A stretch of DNA of 64,000 bases from Lachnospiraceae bacterium (GTDB lineage Bacteria > Bacillota > Clostridia > Lachnospirales > Lachnospiraceae): positions 1 through 64,000 of the forward strand of contig JAIECJ010000094.1 in NCBI GenBank assembly GCA_029068555.1. The letters run 5' to 3'. The position numbers and the translations under genes were made by a program. The notes under the pieces were generated by a model, which did not search any database, was not told the DNA's origin, and saw nothing but the letters and a program-made list of their open reading frames with translations. Shown here in pieces: positions 29,801-37,036 of the stretch; position 1 is the stretch's first letter, and every line of letters starts with the position of its first letter.

Positions 29801-31090
29801 AGGCCCCTGATACGCGTAAGGTCCTTCAATCCTGTCTGATGTCAGCAAAATAACAACGGAGTTCTGATATTTCCCGTTTAAGCTAAGATACATACAATAC
29901 TTCTGCATGGAAGGGTTGTAAATAATATCCGGAGCCCACATATTACTATTGGTGCCTTCGAGGATATTCCATCCGTCTGACGCTGTACACCATGCATTGG
30001 CATCAAAACTGCCGAAAGTTACTGCGCCTTCGGTCTGCGTGGTTTCGGCCTGCTTATAGACAGTGATTTTCTTATGTCCTTCCTGCTCGGATTCAAGCTC
30101 AATTACAGTAGTTTCTTCTGTCTCTGCTTCCTCGGTTTCTGTCTCGGTTTCTGACTGCGTTTCCGAAGGATCCTCTATAGAAGGCGCTTCTGCTTCTGAT
30201 GATGTTTCCAGCTCTGCTTCTGTCTCGTTGTCGTCTGCCGGAACTTCTTCTGACTCTGCAGGCGTCTCTACAGAAAGATTTTCCTCTGAAGTGGCAGTTT
30301 CGCTTTCGGAAACTGCTTCTATATCCGCTGCGGCATTGTCCCCGGAAGCTTCTTCTGTGGTTTCTCCGTGTGCTGCTTTGGCTTCTCCGTACAAAAATTT
30401 TTCCGGTTCAGCGTCAGCTGCAGCTTCAGAAGCTTTTTCTGTCTCAACGTCTGCCTCGCTTTCAGAAACGGGTTCCGTTTCTGGCACTGTTTCAGATGGC
30501 TGTTCCGATTCTGATTCACTTTCGCTCACAGGTGTTTCTTCGGATTCCGCTGCTGACTGATCTGTTCTGGCATCTTCTGGCTCGTCAGTTCCTGCTTCCT
30601 CGGATTCATTAGTTCCTGTATCTTCTGGTTCATCAGAGATATCGGCTGTTCGGCTGTTCTTGTCAGGGTGAATGAATACCTGGGCAGTTCCGCCGGTCTG
30701 AATGGTTCCGTTGTACAGGCTATGGACAAAAGCGTTGTCGGGGGTAAGGATATTTCCGTTTCCATCCCCAAAGAGCCCGTCAATATTGACCGTTTCCCAA
30801 TTTTGCAAGTCACCTGTTTTCGCAACCGCCCTGTGCGACCCAAACACATACCACTCGTCACCTGCTTTGATAATAGAGGGATCATGCACTGCCTGCGGTG
30901 CATAAGACATTTCGCGATACAGATTTTTGATTTCTGAATCACTGACCAGCGTTTTTCCGCTTATGATACTGTCGATATCGGTCTGTGCTGCATGGACTTT
31001 CTCTAGCCCCTGCGGAAGACCGATATTGCCAAGAATCATACTCGCTGCCAGCAGAGTACTTAAAATCTTTTTTGCAATTCTTTTCTTCAT
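23840..31090 (-). CDS. Giant secreted GH43 glycoside hydrolase
   Basis: A 2416-residue extracellular enzyme. A signal peptide (cleavage probably after VHAA, about residue 35) leads into a five-bladed GH43 domain with base D70 (HDPSI), D496 (IDPAVF) and acid E566 (GEGPYI). Arabinan or xylan side chains are the family's usual substrates. Residues about 145-340 are a Ser/Glu/Thr-rich acidic stretch inserted inside the catalytic domain, before the WAPDIIYNP strand. After it come a bacterial Ig-like region, two or three laminin-G-like modules, three repeats of about 77 residues, and about seven Ig-like repeats of the Y-G...DY-Y-N-AG type. No LPxTG anchor is seen. AGGAGG lies six bases before ATG 31090. 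Confidence 0.88.
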   Translation of the reverse strand: MKKRIAKKILSTLLAASMILGNIGLPQGLEKVHAAQTDIDSIISGKTLVSDSEIKNLYREMSYAPQAVHDPSIIKAGDEWYVFGSHRAVAKTGDLQNWETVNIDGLFGDGNGNILTPDNAFVHSLYNGTIQTGGTAQVFIHPDKNSRTADISDEPEDTGTNESEEAGTDEPEDARTDQSAAESEETPVSESESESEQPSETVPETEPVSESEADVETEKASEAAADAEPEKFLYGEAKAAHGETTEEASGDNAAADIEAVSESETATSEENLSVETPAESEEVPADDNETEAELETSSEAEAPSIEDPSETQSETETETEEAETEETTVIELESEQEGHKKITVYKQAETTQTEGAVTFGSFDANAWCTASDGWNILEGTNSNMWAPDIIYNPSMQKYCMYLSLNGKYQNSVVILLTSDRIEGPYAYQGPVVYSGFSAQENTPINYKNTDLKYIIGENAELPERYKKISGATINESGKITDITENKWADFWPHAIDPAVFYDDNDNLWMIYGSWSGGIYALELDETTGLRDYTVSYGSDYDDKKQGVTCDPYFGRKIAGGYYVSGEGPYIEKIGNYYYLFMSYGFYAPNGGYSMRIFRSENPDGPYVDTKGTSAVFDEFHPNFIADYAQDVKQIDTRGMRLMTYYQWDHMSKGEVAQGHNSAIADNGRAYVIYHTKFNDGTASHELRVHELFQNKNGWILASPFAFANDEKLDYDAEPTGVAGEYEIIVGDYSRGYDANSGALHENYTGPLSEIVTYVLTPDGKITKDGQDTGTWALENGKAYATLTINNHAYSGVFAEVTKDSAGIKTMCFTGVDEQTGITLWGAKKLGGKAVIADNVVNPTYTVPEKVYGSFELPSEGSEGVHLYWKSADKSLVTDDGTISELPENDTDVTFTMTMVSGDYYYQKEYTIKIASKNSLTDGKYLVGEAYTDNALTLPDQSKPSMKNPFYKTNTTGLELSGGVSIAFDVKHNGTVDALGALFAFNGNQSGKLYFTQGSYLGYNALGGYYDANLNNYNLVKDYIGDAIAESGKETAHVTINLTAAGFEVLVDDKLAYDQTILDTPNGAGDLQDFTNVLTWLQSSAPTLCMGYGAWWDDRLAKAVISNMKFYVNLSDDETTVDSVIAALEKQIPASTMKDITLPTAGSFGAAIQWTSSHPDIIAADGKVTQPDKETEVTLTATVTKGSVTKTAAFKVIVKLPATANVVLKKELLEITDAAQIELIDNPFYGKNLDTLVVDYDITFTEGGYKTGYDGIFAFYNSGTTGRVSFQTNPYICLNEMLLEPNVFLDINHPEKNNLAKDMKFGQEYNVKIIIKKTACRIYLDGALVVDADENTLSGNADFTELLDYVGKCDKFSWGVGNQTASFWGSELSTVKNISISSNEYKSDCQEKVELATAPTVMDNPLYGKKLEEVVLDFNVNFAENAAMNGWDGLLAFYQPSEGAAGGRVSIQTAPYICYNETESADNKWLDINNPNDLNSANIEIPVTKLDRAQTHHYYIRISAFEVVMEIDGEKVEWVKSGAASYRDMLDFISVCQKFSWGVTMNENCFWGMEKCTLKDASVRGYYSKEYTDVEEDNKKVTVTLHYPDGTTATEMLKKNTRLTKPAYTGEDENGTYQIDWYTDEAKTALYDFDTIVSENMDLYGSKNYNPSEDDNQVTVTLHYPDGTITTKTLDKNTKLTKPEFEGVDENGTYQIDWYADEAKTVLYDFDTIVSDDIALYGSKNYNQGGNDNKVTATLHYPDGTVEVKILEKNSKLEKPVFEEEDANGKYGIIWYANEEKTTLYHFDDVVSEDIALYGSYYYYCEEPGKDENGTTTPTKTGIWVERINDQQYTGTAIKPAVTVYDGTKKLKEQVDYKVSYSDNKKVSTKDKPAKVLITPCGNYEKASKFSIDFNIRQRQLTKENVTINYKPEINVKYNKQKAVVGQIQKISLKYGKMTIPAKEYTITYKKGDETVENLTEAGTYQIVINTKDSSSFAGALSYDIVVTDKILTSALKFKAAAQNYSGEPLTTTIDVTHKGKSVVPDGQQLSDIFAIEYSNNTNAGTASVTLTAKADSNYYGSKTINFIINGTAINKAAIDGFQSSIPYTGEAVIQDVKLILNKGKAEEKILQLGTDYDIAYTDNENAGKAAMTITGKGAFSGTVKKTFTIGKINLKQAAGDVTAAFAETTQPLKVTQDKSGAKPAVTVTYKETILEPDKDYKVIYSGNKAAGVNGKVTIKGIGNYTGDLKNVLAFEITPKDISDTSIMVIAEDLKFAANGRYKAKLTVYDNGVKLTSGEYTVGAIENITMFKNEAGEDTQCGTAEALLTGKKNYTETRSVTIQIKKTLVSSAKIKVNGTYYYANENPICPTPDKLEVTIGSGNNKVTLTPGEDFIIESFNNNTRKGNATITIRGIGEYGGSKSVKFKILPKWMKRTL
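25670..26360 (-). repeat. Three tandem repeats of about 230 bp inside the GH43 gene
   Basis: Each unit encodes about 77 residues beginning V-T-LHYPDGT and containing IDWY-DEAKT-LYDFDTIVS, as in InlB-B/Listeria-Bacteroides-type repeats. Similar bases recur near 25861, 26091 and 26320. The third-encoded unit is the most diverged. Confidence 0.8.
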
Positions 31091-31469
31091 TTATACCTCC
31101 TATTTTAATAAAAACTAAATTAGTTTAGGGAAATTATGAAATATAAAATTTGCCAAAATAAAATATGAAAATATTTTGGATTGTGCAAATTTAATATTTT
31201 CATATCCCAAAACAAGTATCTGGTATTTATAATGTACAATGAATTTATCCGTATGTCAATTCATAATTTCAATTATTTGCGTTGTATTTTACAAAAATAT
31301 TTATTGTTTATACAAATTGACAAATGCAAATATGAACTAAAATAATTTAGATTTATATATAATTCACTTAATTTATACGGAATGCCCGCTGTGGCATAAT
31401 AATGCATGGGTGGACATACATTAGAGTAACGTAAGTTATTTGCGATAGTTCCTTGGGGAGGCGCAGCGT
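31091..31469. promoter_or_regulatory. Divergent AT-rich control region with paired operators
   Basis: No gene. Two sites, AACTAAATTAGTTTAG (31113-31128) and AACTAAAATAATTTAG (31335-31350), agree at 14 of 16 bases, and each contains the inverted repeat CTAAA-N4-TTTAG. The first lies just upstream of the GH43 ribosome site; the second is about 120 bases before the divergent gene. They look like binding sites of one repressor with possible looping, though its identity is unknown. Confidence 0.5.
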
Positions 31470-32336
31470 ATGCAGTTTTTTTATATCGACTATATCAATA
31501 ATGGAAAGAAAGAGCGCAATATCGGATTTCTGCGGATTGAAAATGACGGTGTCAGTGTAGGCCTGCGCGGAGTGCCGCTGCAATGCGGAAACAGCTGCAG
31601 GGTGTATGCTGTCAATGAATATGATGAACGTATTCTGATGGGGGAAATAGCAGTCAGAAACGGATACAGTATGGAAAAATTAAAGTGGAATGACAAAGTG
31701 GATTTCGTACACTGTATGAAGATAGAAATACCGCTTTACGGAAGCCGAAAGGGCATCTGCGTCCTAAGGGACGATGCTCCTCAGATGCACAGCTTGAAGC
31801 AGCCGGCAGATTTGCAGCAGAATCCGCACAGTGCAGCCGGCATGGAAGATGCGCCATCCCGTGATACAGCCACTGTAGCGGAATATAACAAAAATGATGC
31901 GGTAAAAGAAAGAAACAATAGTTCAGAATGTCATGATATTTATGAAGAAATTCATGAGGATAAATGGAAACAGCTGATGAACATATATCCGCAGGTGCAT
32001 ATATGCCCAGAGGCACAGAGCATCGTAATCAGGCCAAAGGATGCAGTGATACTGACTCAGCAGTATCATGAGCTTGCGACAAACTCATTTGTACTGCATG
32101 CATATTACAACTATCGCCAGCTGTTGCTGTTCCGATATGCCGGTGATGGGGCGGCAAAGAAAGATATCAAGTATTATCTGGGCGTGCCAGGGGTATATTA
32201 TGAGCGGGAACAGCGCATTGCGCAAATGTTTGGGTTTGAGGGATTTGAAAACGGCGAGGCGCGGATGCAGCAGGATGCGGACAACAAGGTATACAGAGGA
32301 TGCTTCGGATATTACATGAAGCGTGTGGAAATATAA
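31470..32336 (+). CDS. Protein of unknown function (DUF6128-like)
   Basis: A 288-residue soluble protein. The N-terminal ~95 residues form a beta-rich region (FFYIDYINNGKKERNIGFLRI), a hydrophilic linker follows (about 100-160), and a C-terminal region (165-288) carries NSFVLHAYYNYRQLLLFRY, DIKYYLGVPGVYYEREQRIA and GCFGYYMKR. The layout resembles proteins with a DUF6128 region seen in Lachnospiraceae; I recall this family only loosely. GGGGAGG precedes the ATG. It is divergent from the GH43 gene and converges with the radical-SAM gene three bases away. No function can be assigned. Confidence 0.7.
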   Translation: MQFFYIDYINNGKKERNIGFLRIENDGVSVGLRGVPLQCGNSCRVYAVNEYDERILMGEIAVRNGYSMEKLKWNDKVDFVHCMKIEIPLYGSRKGICVLRDDAPQMHSLKQPADLQQNPHSAAGMEDAPSRDTATVAEYNKNDAVKERNNSSECHDIYEEIHEDKWKQLMNIYPQVHICPEAQSIVIRPKDAVILTQQYHELATNSFVLHAYYNYRQLLLFRYAGDGAAKKDIKYYLGVPGVYYEREQRIAQMFGFEGFENGEARMQQDADNKVYRGCFGYYMKRVEI

Positions 32337-32339
32337 CAA

Positions 32340-33047
32340 TTATATACCCCTAAGTGCGACGGAGGGAACCAAAGGTCTGCAAAGGTCTGCAAAGGTGCGC
32401 AGTTTTTCCTCAGAATGTGCGTGACAGCCAGGACAGAGAACGCCTGTGTTATCTACATATGATTGTAAAAAATATGCTTTTGCACCACTTATCCATTTGG
32501 AAATGGAAATCATGTCATCTTCATCATGCAGTTCTTTTACAACTGTGGTGCGAAATTCATAATCAATTCTTTGCTGGTTTAGGAGTGTGTGAATTGACTG
32601 ATCGACAGACGAAAGACGAAAGGATTCTGCCATATCAGGAAAACCGGCAGTCACAGCGTATTTTTGCGGAGCATTTTTGATATCCATCGCGCAGTAGTCG
32701 ATGAGTCCATCGGAAATCAGGGATTGCAGCATATTTGGATTTGTCCCGTTCGTGTCAAGCTTTACGAGATAACCCAGCCTTTTGATGCGTCCGATAAAGT
32801 CTGGCAATTCACTATGCAATGTCGGCTCGCCGCCTGTGATACACACGCCCGAAAGAACATTGCGCCTTTTGTTCAGAAAGGAAAAAATCTCCTCGTCAGT
32901 GAGCGGCATAAGCGCTTTGGTTTTTAGCACAATATCCCTGTTATGACAATAGGGGCATCGAAAATTACAGCCGCCCGTAAATAGGGAAGCGGCAACATGA
33001 CCTGGGTAATCCAATAATGTAGTTTTGCTAAGGCCGAGTATCAGCAT
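32340..33047 (-). CDS. nrdG: Radical SAM activase, anaerobic RNR-activating type
   Basis: A 235-residue radical-SAM enzyme. The 4Fe-4S cluster motif CNFRCPYC is at C27, C31 and C34 (CX3CX2C), preceded by LLDYPGHVAASLFTGG as in NrdG-type activases; GGEPTLH is the SAM-binding stretch. These enzymes put a glycyl radical on a partner, usually anaerobic ribonucleotide reductase, sometimes a pyruvate-formate-lyase relative. The C-terminal CPGC pair is uncommon for small NrdG. ATG 33047 is preferred because GGAGG lies eight bases upstream. No nrdD partner is in the window, so the symbol is tentative. Confidence 0.8.
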   Translation of the reverse strand: MLILGLSKTTLLDYPGHVAASLFTGGCNFRCPYCHNRDIVLKTKALMPLTDEEIFSFLNKRRNVLSGVCITGGEPTLHSELPDFIGRIKRLGYLVKLDTNGTNPNMLQSLISDGLIDYCAMDIKNAPQKYAVTAGFPDMAESFRLSSVDQSIHTLLNQQRIDYEFRTTVVKELHDEDDMISISKWISGAKAYFLQSYVDNTGVLCPGCHAHSEEKLRTFADLCRPLVPSVALRGI

Positions 33048-33135
33048 ATGCATCACCTCCGTTTTTATTATACAATATGCCCCATAAGACTGTCTACACA
33101 AGCATCCGATAAACAAAATGTAAAACAAAATTTGC

Positions 33136-33278
33136 GTTACAATTCACACCAACGCCAGTTTTCATCAGCTTATAAGTTATTGAGGTGTGAATTATAACAG
33201 ATTTTGCACACAAAATGCTAAAAGGCAAGCATTTTGGCGCATGATTCCCACTACTTTGGCGTAGGTGTGAACAGTAAC
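33136..33278. repeat. MITE family A, copy 3 (143 bp)
   Basis: Same length and termini as the other copies, GTTACAATTCACACC to GGTGTGAACAGTAAC. The flanks do not repeat. Directly after it lies TTCAAACACGCTTTAGAG, the end of a family B element, so this copy may have inserted into one. Confidence 0.88.
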
Positions 33279-33296
33279 TTCAAACACGCTTTAGAG
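33279..33296. repeat. MITE family B terminal fragment
   Basis: TTCAAACACGCTTTAGAG matches the family B terminus with one change. The rest of that element is gone or displaced by the family A copy. Confidence 0.6.
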
Positions 33297-33401
33297 CGGA
33301 CAGAATACAAAAACATTTGCATGGTGTGAAAATAAATGCTATGATAGTTACGATTGAGGAAAGAGAGCGTACTAACAGTTTCTGGCTGGGGTGGTTGTCG
33401 A

Positions 33402-34559
33402 ATGAAAAAGATTGTACTGATTGGACCCGTATATCCATATAAAGGCGGTATCGCGCATTATACAAGCCTGATGTATCAGGCACTGTCAAAAAAATATGAT
33501 GTGGAAATGATTTCTTATAAAATGCAGTACCCCAAATTTTTATTTAGAAAAGAACAGAAAGATTACAGAAACGATATGTTTCGGATAAAGGAAGCACAGT
33601 TTCTTATCAACACTGCAAATCCGTTGAACATTATCCATACGGCGCGAAAAATCAAGAAAATGCGCCCGGAGCTGGTCATCATGCAGTGGTGGCATCCGTA
33701 TTTTGCACCATGCTATTGTATACTGGAAGCTGCACTCGGAAAAAAGATGAAAAAAATGTTTGTATGCCATAATGTTTTTCCACACGAGCGTTTTCCGCTG
33801 GACAGGCTTCTGACAAAGCTGGTACTGAAAAGGGCGGATTATTTTCTTGTACACTCGCAGAGTGACGGCGCTGATTTACTGACAATCAAGCCGGATGCGC
33901 GCTGCAGGCAGAATCCGCATCCGACATACAATGCGTTTCAAATCCGAAATATGACAAAAGCGCTGGCCCGGGAGGAGCTGATACAGCTTTCTGGGAAAAA
34001 ACATTTAAATGGGAAGCTGCTGCTGTTTTTTGGGTTTGTGAGAGAATATAAGGGGTTAAAGTACCTGATACAGGCAATGCCGGATATCAGGAACCGTCTG
34101 GGTGACGTAACACTTTTGATCGTAGGTTCCTTTGGTAGTGACAAGGAGAATTATCTGCGTTTGATAGAGCAAAATCATGTGCAGGATTGTATAGAAGTGA
34201 TAGACGGCTACACGCCCGATAACGAGGTGGAAACGTATTTTTCTGCATGCGATGTGGTTGTGCTTCCGTATGAGTCGGCGACACAGAGCGGAATAGTGCA
34301 GATTGCCTATGGATTTCAAAAGCCAGTTATCGTTACCAATGTAGGCGGACTGCCTGATGTAGTGACGGACAATCGTACAGGTTATATCGTGGATTCCCGA
34401 AATCCGCAGCAGCTTGCGGATGCAGTTGTCCGGTATTATCAGGATGACATGGAAGCTATTTTTGTGGAAAATGTGAAAAAAGAAGCGCAGCGTTTTTCAT
34501 GGGACAGGCTGACAGAGAAGGTGGAGGAGCTTTTGCGGGATGAATCAACCATTAATTAG
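33402..34559 (+). CDS. Glycosyltransferase family 4
   Basis: A 385-residue GT-B fold enzyme that uses a nucleotide sugar in polysaccharide assembly at the cytoplasmic membrane face. The N-terminal loop GPVYPYKGGIAHYT and the C-terminal donor site (FFGFVREYKGLKYLIQAMP and LPYESATQSGIVQIAYGFQK, an E-x7-E-type region) are clear. ATG 33402 is chosen since the family starts at MKKIVLIGP; the longer TTG start at 33354 adds residues without homology. The next gene begins 20 bases before this one's stop, so they are translationally coupled. Confidence 0.88.
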   Translation: MKKIVLIGPVYPYKGGIAHYTSLMYQALSKKYDVEMISYKMQYPKFLFRKEQKDYRNDMFRIKEAQFLINTANPLNIIHTARKIKKMRPELVIMQWWHPYFAPCYCILEAALGKKMKKMFVCHNVFPHERFPLDRLLTKLVLKRADYFLVHSQSDGADLLTIKPDARCRQNPHPTYNAFQIRNMTKALAREELIQLSGKKHLNGKLLLFFGFVREYKGLKYLIQAMPDIRNRLGDVTLLIVGSFGSDKENYLRLIEQNHVQDCIEVIDGYTPDNEVETYFSACDVVVLPYESATQSGIVQIAYGFQKPVIVTNVGGLPDVVTDNRTGYIVDSRNPQQLADAVVRYYQDDMEAIFVENVKKEAQRFSWDRLTEKVEELLRDESTIN

Positions 34560-35508
34560 CGTTATCGTGCCAGTGTATAACGTGGAGAAATACTTGGCGC
34601 GCTGCGTTGAAAGCATACTTGCCCAGACCTACAGGAACCTTGAAGTGATACTGGTGGATGACGGGTCGACAGACAACTCGGGAGAAGCATGTGATGCATA
34701 TGCCGGAAAAGACGTGCGGGTTAAAACTGTCCACAAAAGCAACGGCGGGCTGTCCGATGCCAGAAATGCAGGACTGCAGATAGCGCAGGGTGAGTATTAT
34801 GCATTTGTAGATAGTGATGACTGGGTAACAACAGACTATGTTGCACAGCTCTACAATTTTCTGCACCAAAATCATGCACAGATAGCAGTCTGCGGCTACA
34901 GGAAAGTGTACGGAAAGGAGGAAAACAGCCACAATGGCGCCGGAACCTCCTTTAGCGTATATGATTCCAGAGAAGGGCTGTTTCATCTGCTGTACCAGAG
35001 AGGAATGATATCATCTGCATGGGGAAGATTATTCAAGGCAGAATTGTTTCATGATATTTGTTTTCCAAAAGGAAAGCTGCACGAGGACGTCGCAGTCATG
35101 TACAGGCTGTTTGACAAAGCGGACAAAATTGTCTGCACAGATGCGGAGAAATATTTTTATTTCCAGCGCGGTGACAGCATTGTGAACAGGGCGTTTGACA
35201 GGCGGCGGCTGGATTATATATATTTTACGGGCGAGTGCATCCGGTATATGGAAGAAAAGCATCCTGATTTGACAAAAGCCGCTGTTTCCAGACATTTCAG
35301 TGCATGCTTTGATATTCTGTCAAGTATGGGAAGGGAAAAAAAGAATAATATGGACGCGTACAGACGGATCGTCCATGAGATCAAAAAGTATAGAAAGATG
35401 GTGCTGTTTGATACGCATGCGCGGTTAAAAAACCGTCTGGCAGCGGCTGGATCCTACATTTCCGTTCCGGCAGTGTGGAAGTTAAGCCATCTAATCAGCC
35501 GTCCGTAA
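34540..35508 (+). CDS. Glycosyltransferase family 2
   Basis: A 322-residue GT-A enzyme. The opening ISVIVPVYNVEKYLARCVES, VDDGSTDNSG, the nucleotide-binding SDARNAGL and metal-binding DSDDW (about residues 90-94) are canonical; the acceptor half contains LHEDVAVMYR. It overlaps the upstream GT4 by 20 bases, with GGAGGAG as ribosome site inside that gene. No membrane helix is obvious. It likely adds one sugar to a surface glycan repeat; the sugar is unknown. Confidence 0.9.
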   Translation: MNQPLISVIVPVYNVEKYLARCVESILAQTYRNLEVILVDDGSTDNSGEACDAYAGKDVRVKTVHKSNGGLSDARNAGLQIAQGEYYAFVDSDDWVTTDYVAQLYNFLHQNHAQIAVCGYRKVYGKEENSHNGAGTSFSVYDSREGLFHLLYQRGMISSAWGRLFKAELFHDICFPKGKLHEDVAVMYRLFDKADKIVCTDAEKYFYFQRGDSIVNRAFDRRRLDYIYFTGECIRYMEEKHPDLTKAAVSRHFSACFDILSSMGREKKNNMDAYRRIVHEIKKYRKMVLFDTHARLKNRLAAAGSYISVPAVWKLSHLISRP

Positions 35509-35616
35509 ATGTACACCAGTAAGCAGACAGAGCGCGAAAAACAGATATTTGCAATGCGTATGATTGACAAGGAGCAAAGGTGGAGCTATTCAGGGCGGAA
35601 CGCAGAGCTGCCATAA
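35509..35616 (+). other. Upstream in-frame segment cut from the next GT2 by a stop
   Basis: A 35-codon frame begins with ATG directly after the previous gene's TAA and ends with TAA at 35614-35616, immediately followed in the same frame by the ATG of the next glycosyltransferase. The peptide is charged and helical (KQTEREKQIFAMRMIDKEQ), in keeping with the QLQEIKRLEWLVRN helix after the stop. It may be the original N-terminus of that gene, split by a nonsense change. Confidence 0.5.
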
Positions 35617-36816
35617 ATGGCAGCTGAAAAGCAGCTGCAGGAAATAAAGCGCCTTGAATGGCTGGTGAGAAATAGGGTAATAGGAAATATGGTAAAACAG
35701 GACGGAAAAGTAAGCGTCATAATACCACTGTATAATGGGGAAAAACACATAGAGGCGACAGTGAACAGCATATTGCATTCTGATTACAGAAACTTGGAGG
35801 TGCTGATAATCAATGATGGCTCTACGGACAACAGCCTGATGATTTGTGAGCGCCTTCGCAGAGCAGATAACAGGATAACGATATATGATAAGGAAAATGA
35901 AGGCACTGTCTCGGCAAGGAATTACGGGGTATCAAGGGCAGAGGGCGCATACCTGTGCTTCTGCGACCAGGATGACATTGTAGACGAAAAATGCTATTCA
36001 AAACAGGCAGGGCGGATGGAGCTTGACCAGAGTGACATCTGCATGTGCAGTGTCGGACGGAGCATTGATGGCAAACGCTCCGCATTTGAGCTGTCAGACG
36101 ACGCATGCTATGAGGGGGACGAAATACTAGAACAGCTCCTGTACCCTCTTTTGTTCAACGATTTCGACCCGCCGGTGAAAATGGGCGCGAAAAACCGCTA
36201 TCCCCATATCTGGTCCTGCATGTTCCGCATGGACTTCTGGAAAAAGTGCCGCCTGAAATTCAGGGCGTATGTAAACTTCGAGGATGACCTGCTTGTCAAG
36301 ACGCAGGCACTTGCAAGCGCAAGGCGTGTCAGCACAATTGCCCACATAGGATATTACTGGAGAGTCAACCTAAGCTCCGAGACATATGCCCATAAATATA
36401 TCGCACACCTGGCAGAAAAACAGCAGAAATGTTACGAGGATATGTATCGGAGCATAGCGGGCAGAGTCGGCGATGGACAGACACTTGAGCTGTTCAAAAG
36501 TGCAGTATACTGCAGGCAGTATTTGGAAGCGATACACAACCTCGCAAGTCCTGAGAAGAAAAAAACGCGAAAGACAATTCAACAATACTATGAAAAAAAT
36601 ATTTACAGCCGCAGCTTTGAGAAGTGCATTACAGCTGCGAAGATGGTGAAGAAAGGAAAAGTTAAACCCCAGATAATTTTGGGGCTGCTCGCAGGGAAAC
36701 ATACTATGCTGAGCTATTATGCCGAAGTGATTTTGGACTATGTACTTCTAATCACACTGCACTCGCAGACACTGACGAAGATAGAACGGAAGCTGAAAGG
36801 GATCCGGATGGGGTGA
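35617..36816 (+). CDS. Glycosyltransferase family 2
   Basis: A 399-residue GT-A enzyme. After a charged helix (1-30) come VSVIIPLYNGEKHIEATVNS, INDGSTDNSL, SARNYGVS and the metal-binding DQDD (about 113-116). Residues 170-399 form a long acceptor region without recognised motifs and a hydrophobic C-terminal stretch. The ATG at 35617 has no ribosome site and follows an in-frame TAA; translation may depend on reinitiation, or start at ATG 35689. It ends the three-gene glycosyltransferase block before a strong terminator. Confidence 0.85.
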   Translation: MAAEKQLQEIKRLEWLVRNRVIGNMVKQDGKVSVIIPLYNGEKHIEATVNSILHSDYRNLEVLIINDGSTDNSLMICERLRRADNRITIYDKENEGTVSARNYGVSRAEGAYLCFCDQDDIVDEKCYSKQAGRMELDQSDICMCSVGRSIDGKRSAFELSDDACYEGDEILEQLLYPLLFNDFDPPVKMGAKNRYPHIWSCMFRMDFWKKCRLKFRAYVNFEDDLLVKTQALASARRVSTIAHIGYYWRVNLSSETYAHKYIAHLAEKQQKCYEDMYRSIAGRVGDGQTLELFKSAVYCRQYLEAIHNLASPEKKKTRKTIQQYYEKNIYSRSFEKCITAAKMVKKGKVKPQIILGLLAGKHTMLSYYAEVILDYVLLITLHSQTLTKIERKLKGIRMG

Positions 36817-36832
36817 AATATCATATAGCGCA

Positions 36833-36890
36833 AAGGGACAGAATATGCCACTGTAATGTTGTTGGTCAATTCTGTCCCTTGTATTTTTTG
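36833..36890 (+). terminator. Intrinsic terminator after the glycosyltransferase block
   Basis: AAGGGACAGAAT pairs with ATTCTGTCCCTT across a 24-base loop, followed by GTATTTTTTG. It separates the glycosyltransferase genes from the next four-gene unit. Confidence 0.75.
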
Positions 36891-36917
36891 TCTAAAAATG
36901 ATAACTTTGTGTATAAT
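36888..36917 (+). promoter_or_regulatory. Candidate promoter of the four-gene unit
   Basis: TTGTCT (36888-36893) and TATAAT (36912-36917) with an 18-base spacer, lying about 120 bases before the first gene of the unit and overlapping the terminator tail. Confidence 0.4.
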
Positions 36918-37036
36918 CATATACCATTTTAGTTAAAATTGTCATAATATGTCTAAAATATGTGGGGAATAAGAGACAGAAATCATAAACGATTTAATGA
37001 ATATAAAAGTTTAGAAAGTGAGGGCGGTATAGATAT

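Noticed and set aside
30063..30612. Long plus-strand frames rich in serine, and repeat-like bases resembling a CRISPR array
   Set aside because: They are the complement of the Ser/Glu-rich stretch of the GH43 gene. The repeats are irregular codon repeats without spacers.
32368..32400. Ten-base repeats (AAAGGTCTGC) near the end of the radical-SAM gene, possible slippage frameshift
   Set aside because: The frame through them ends in a normal C-terminus for the family (RPLVPSVALRG), so no frameshift is needed.
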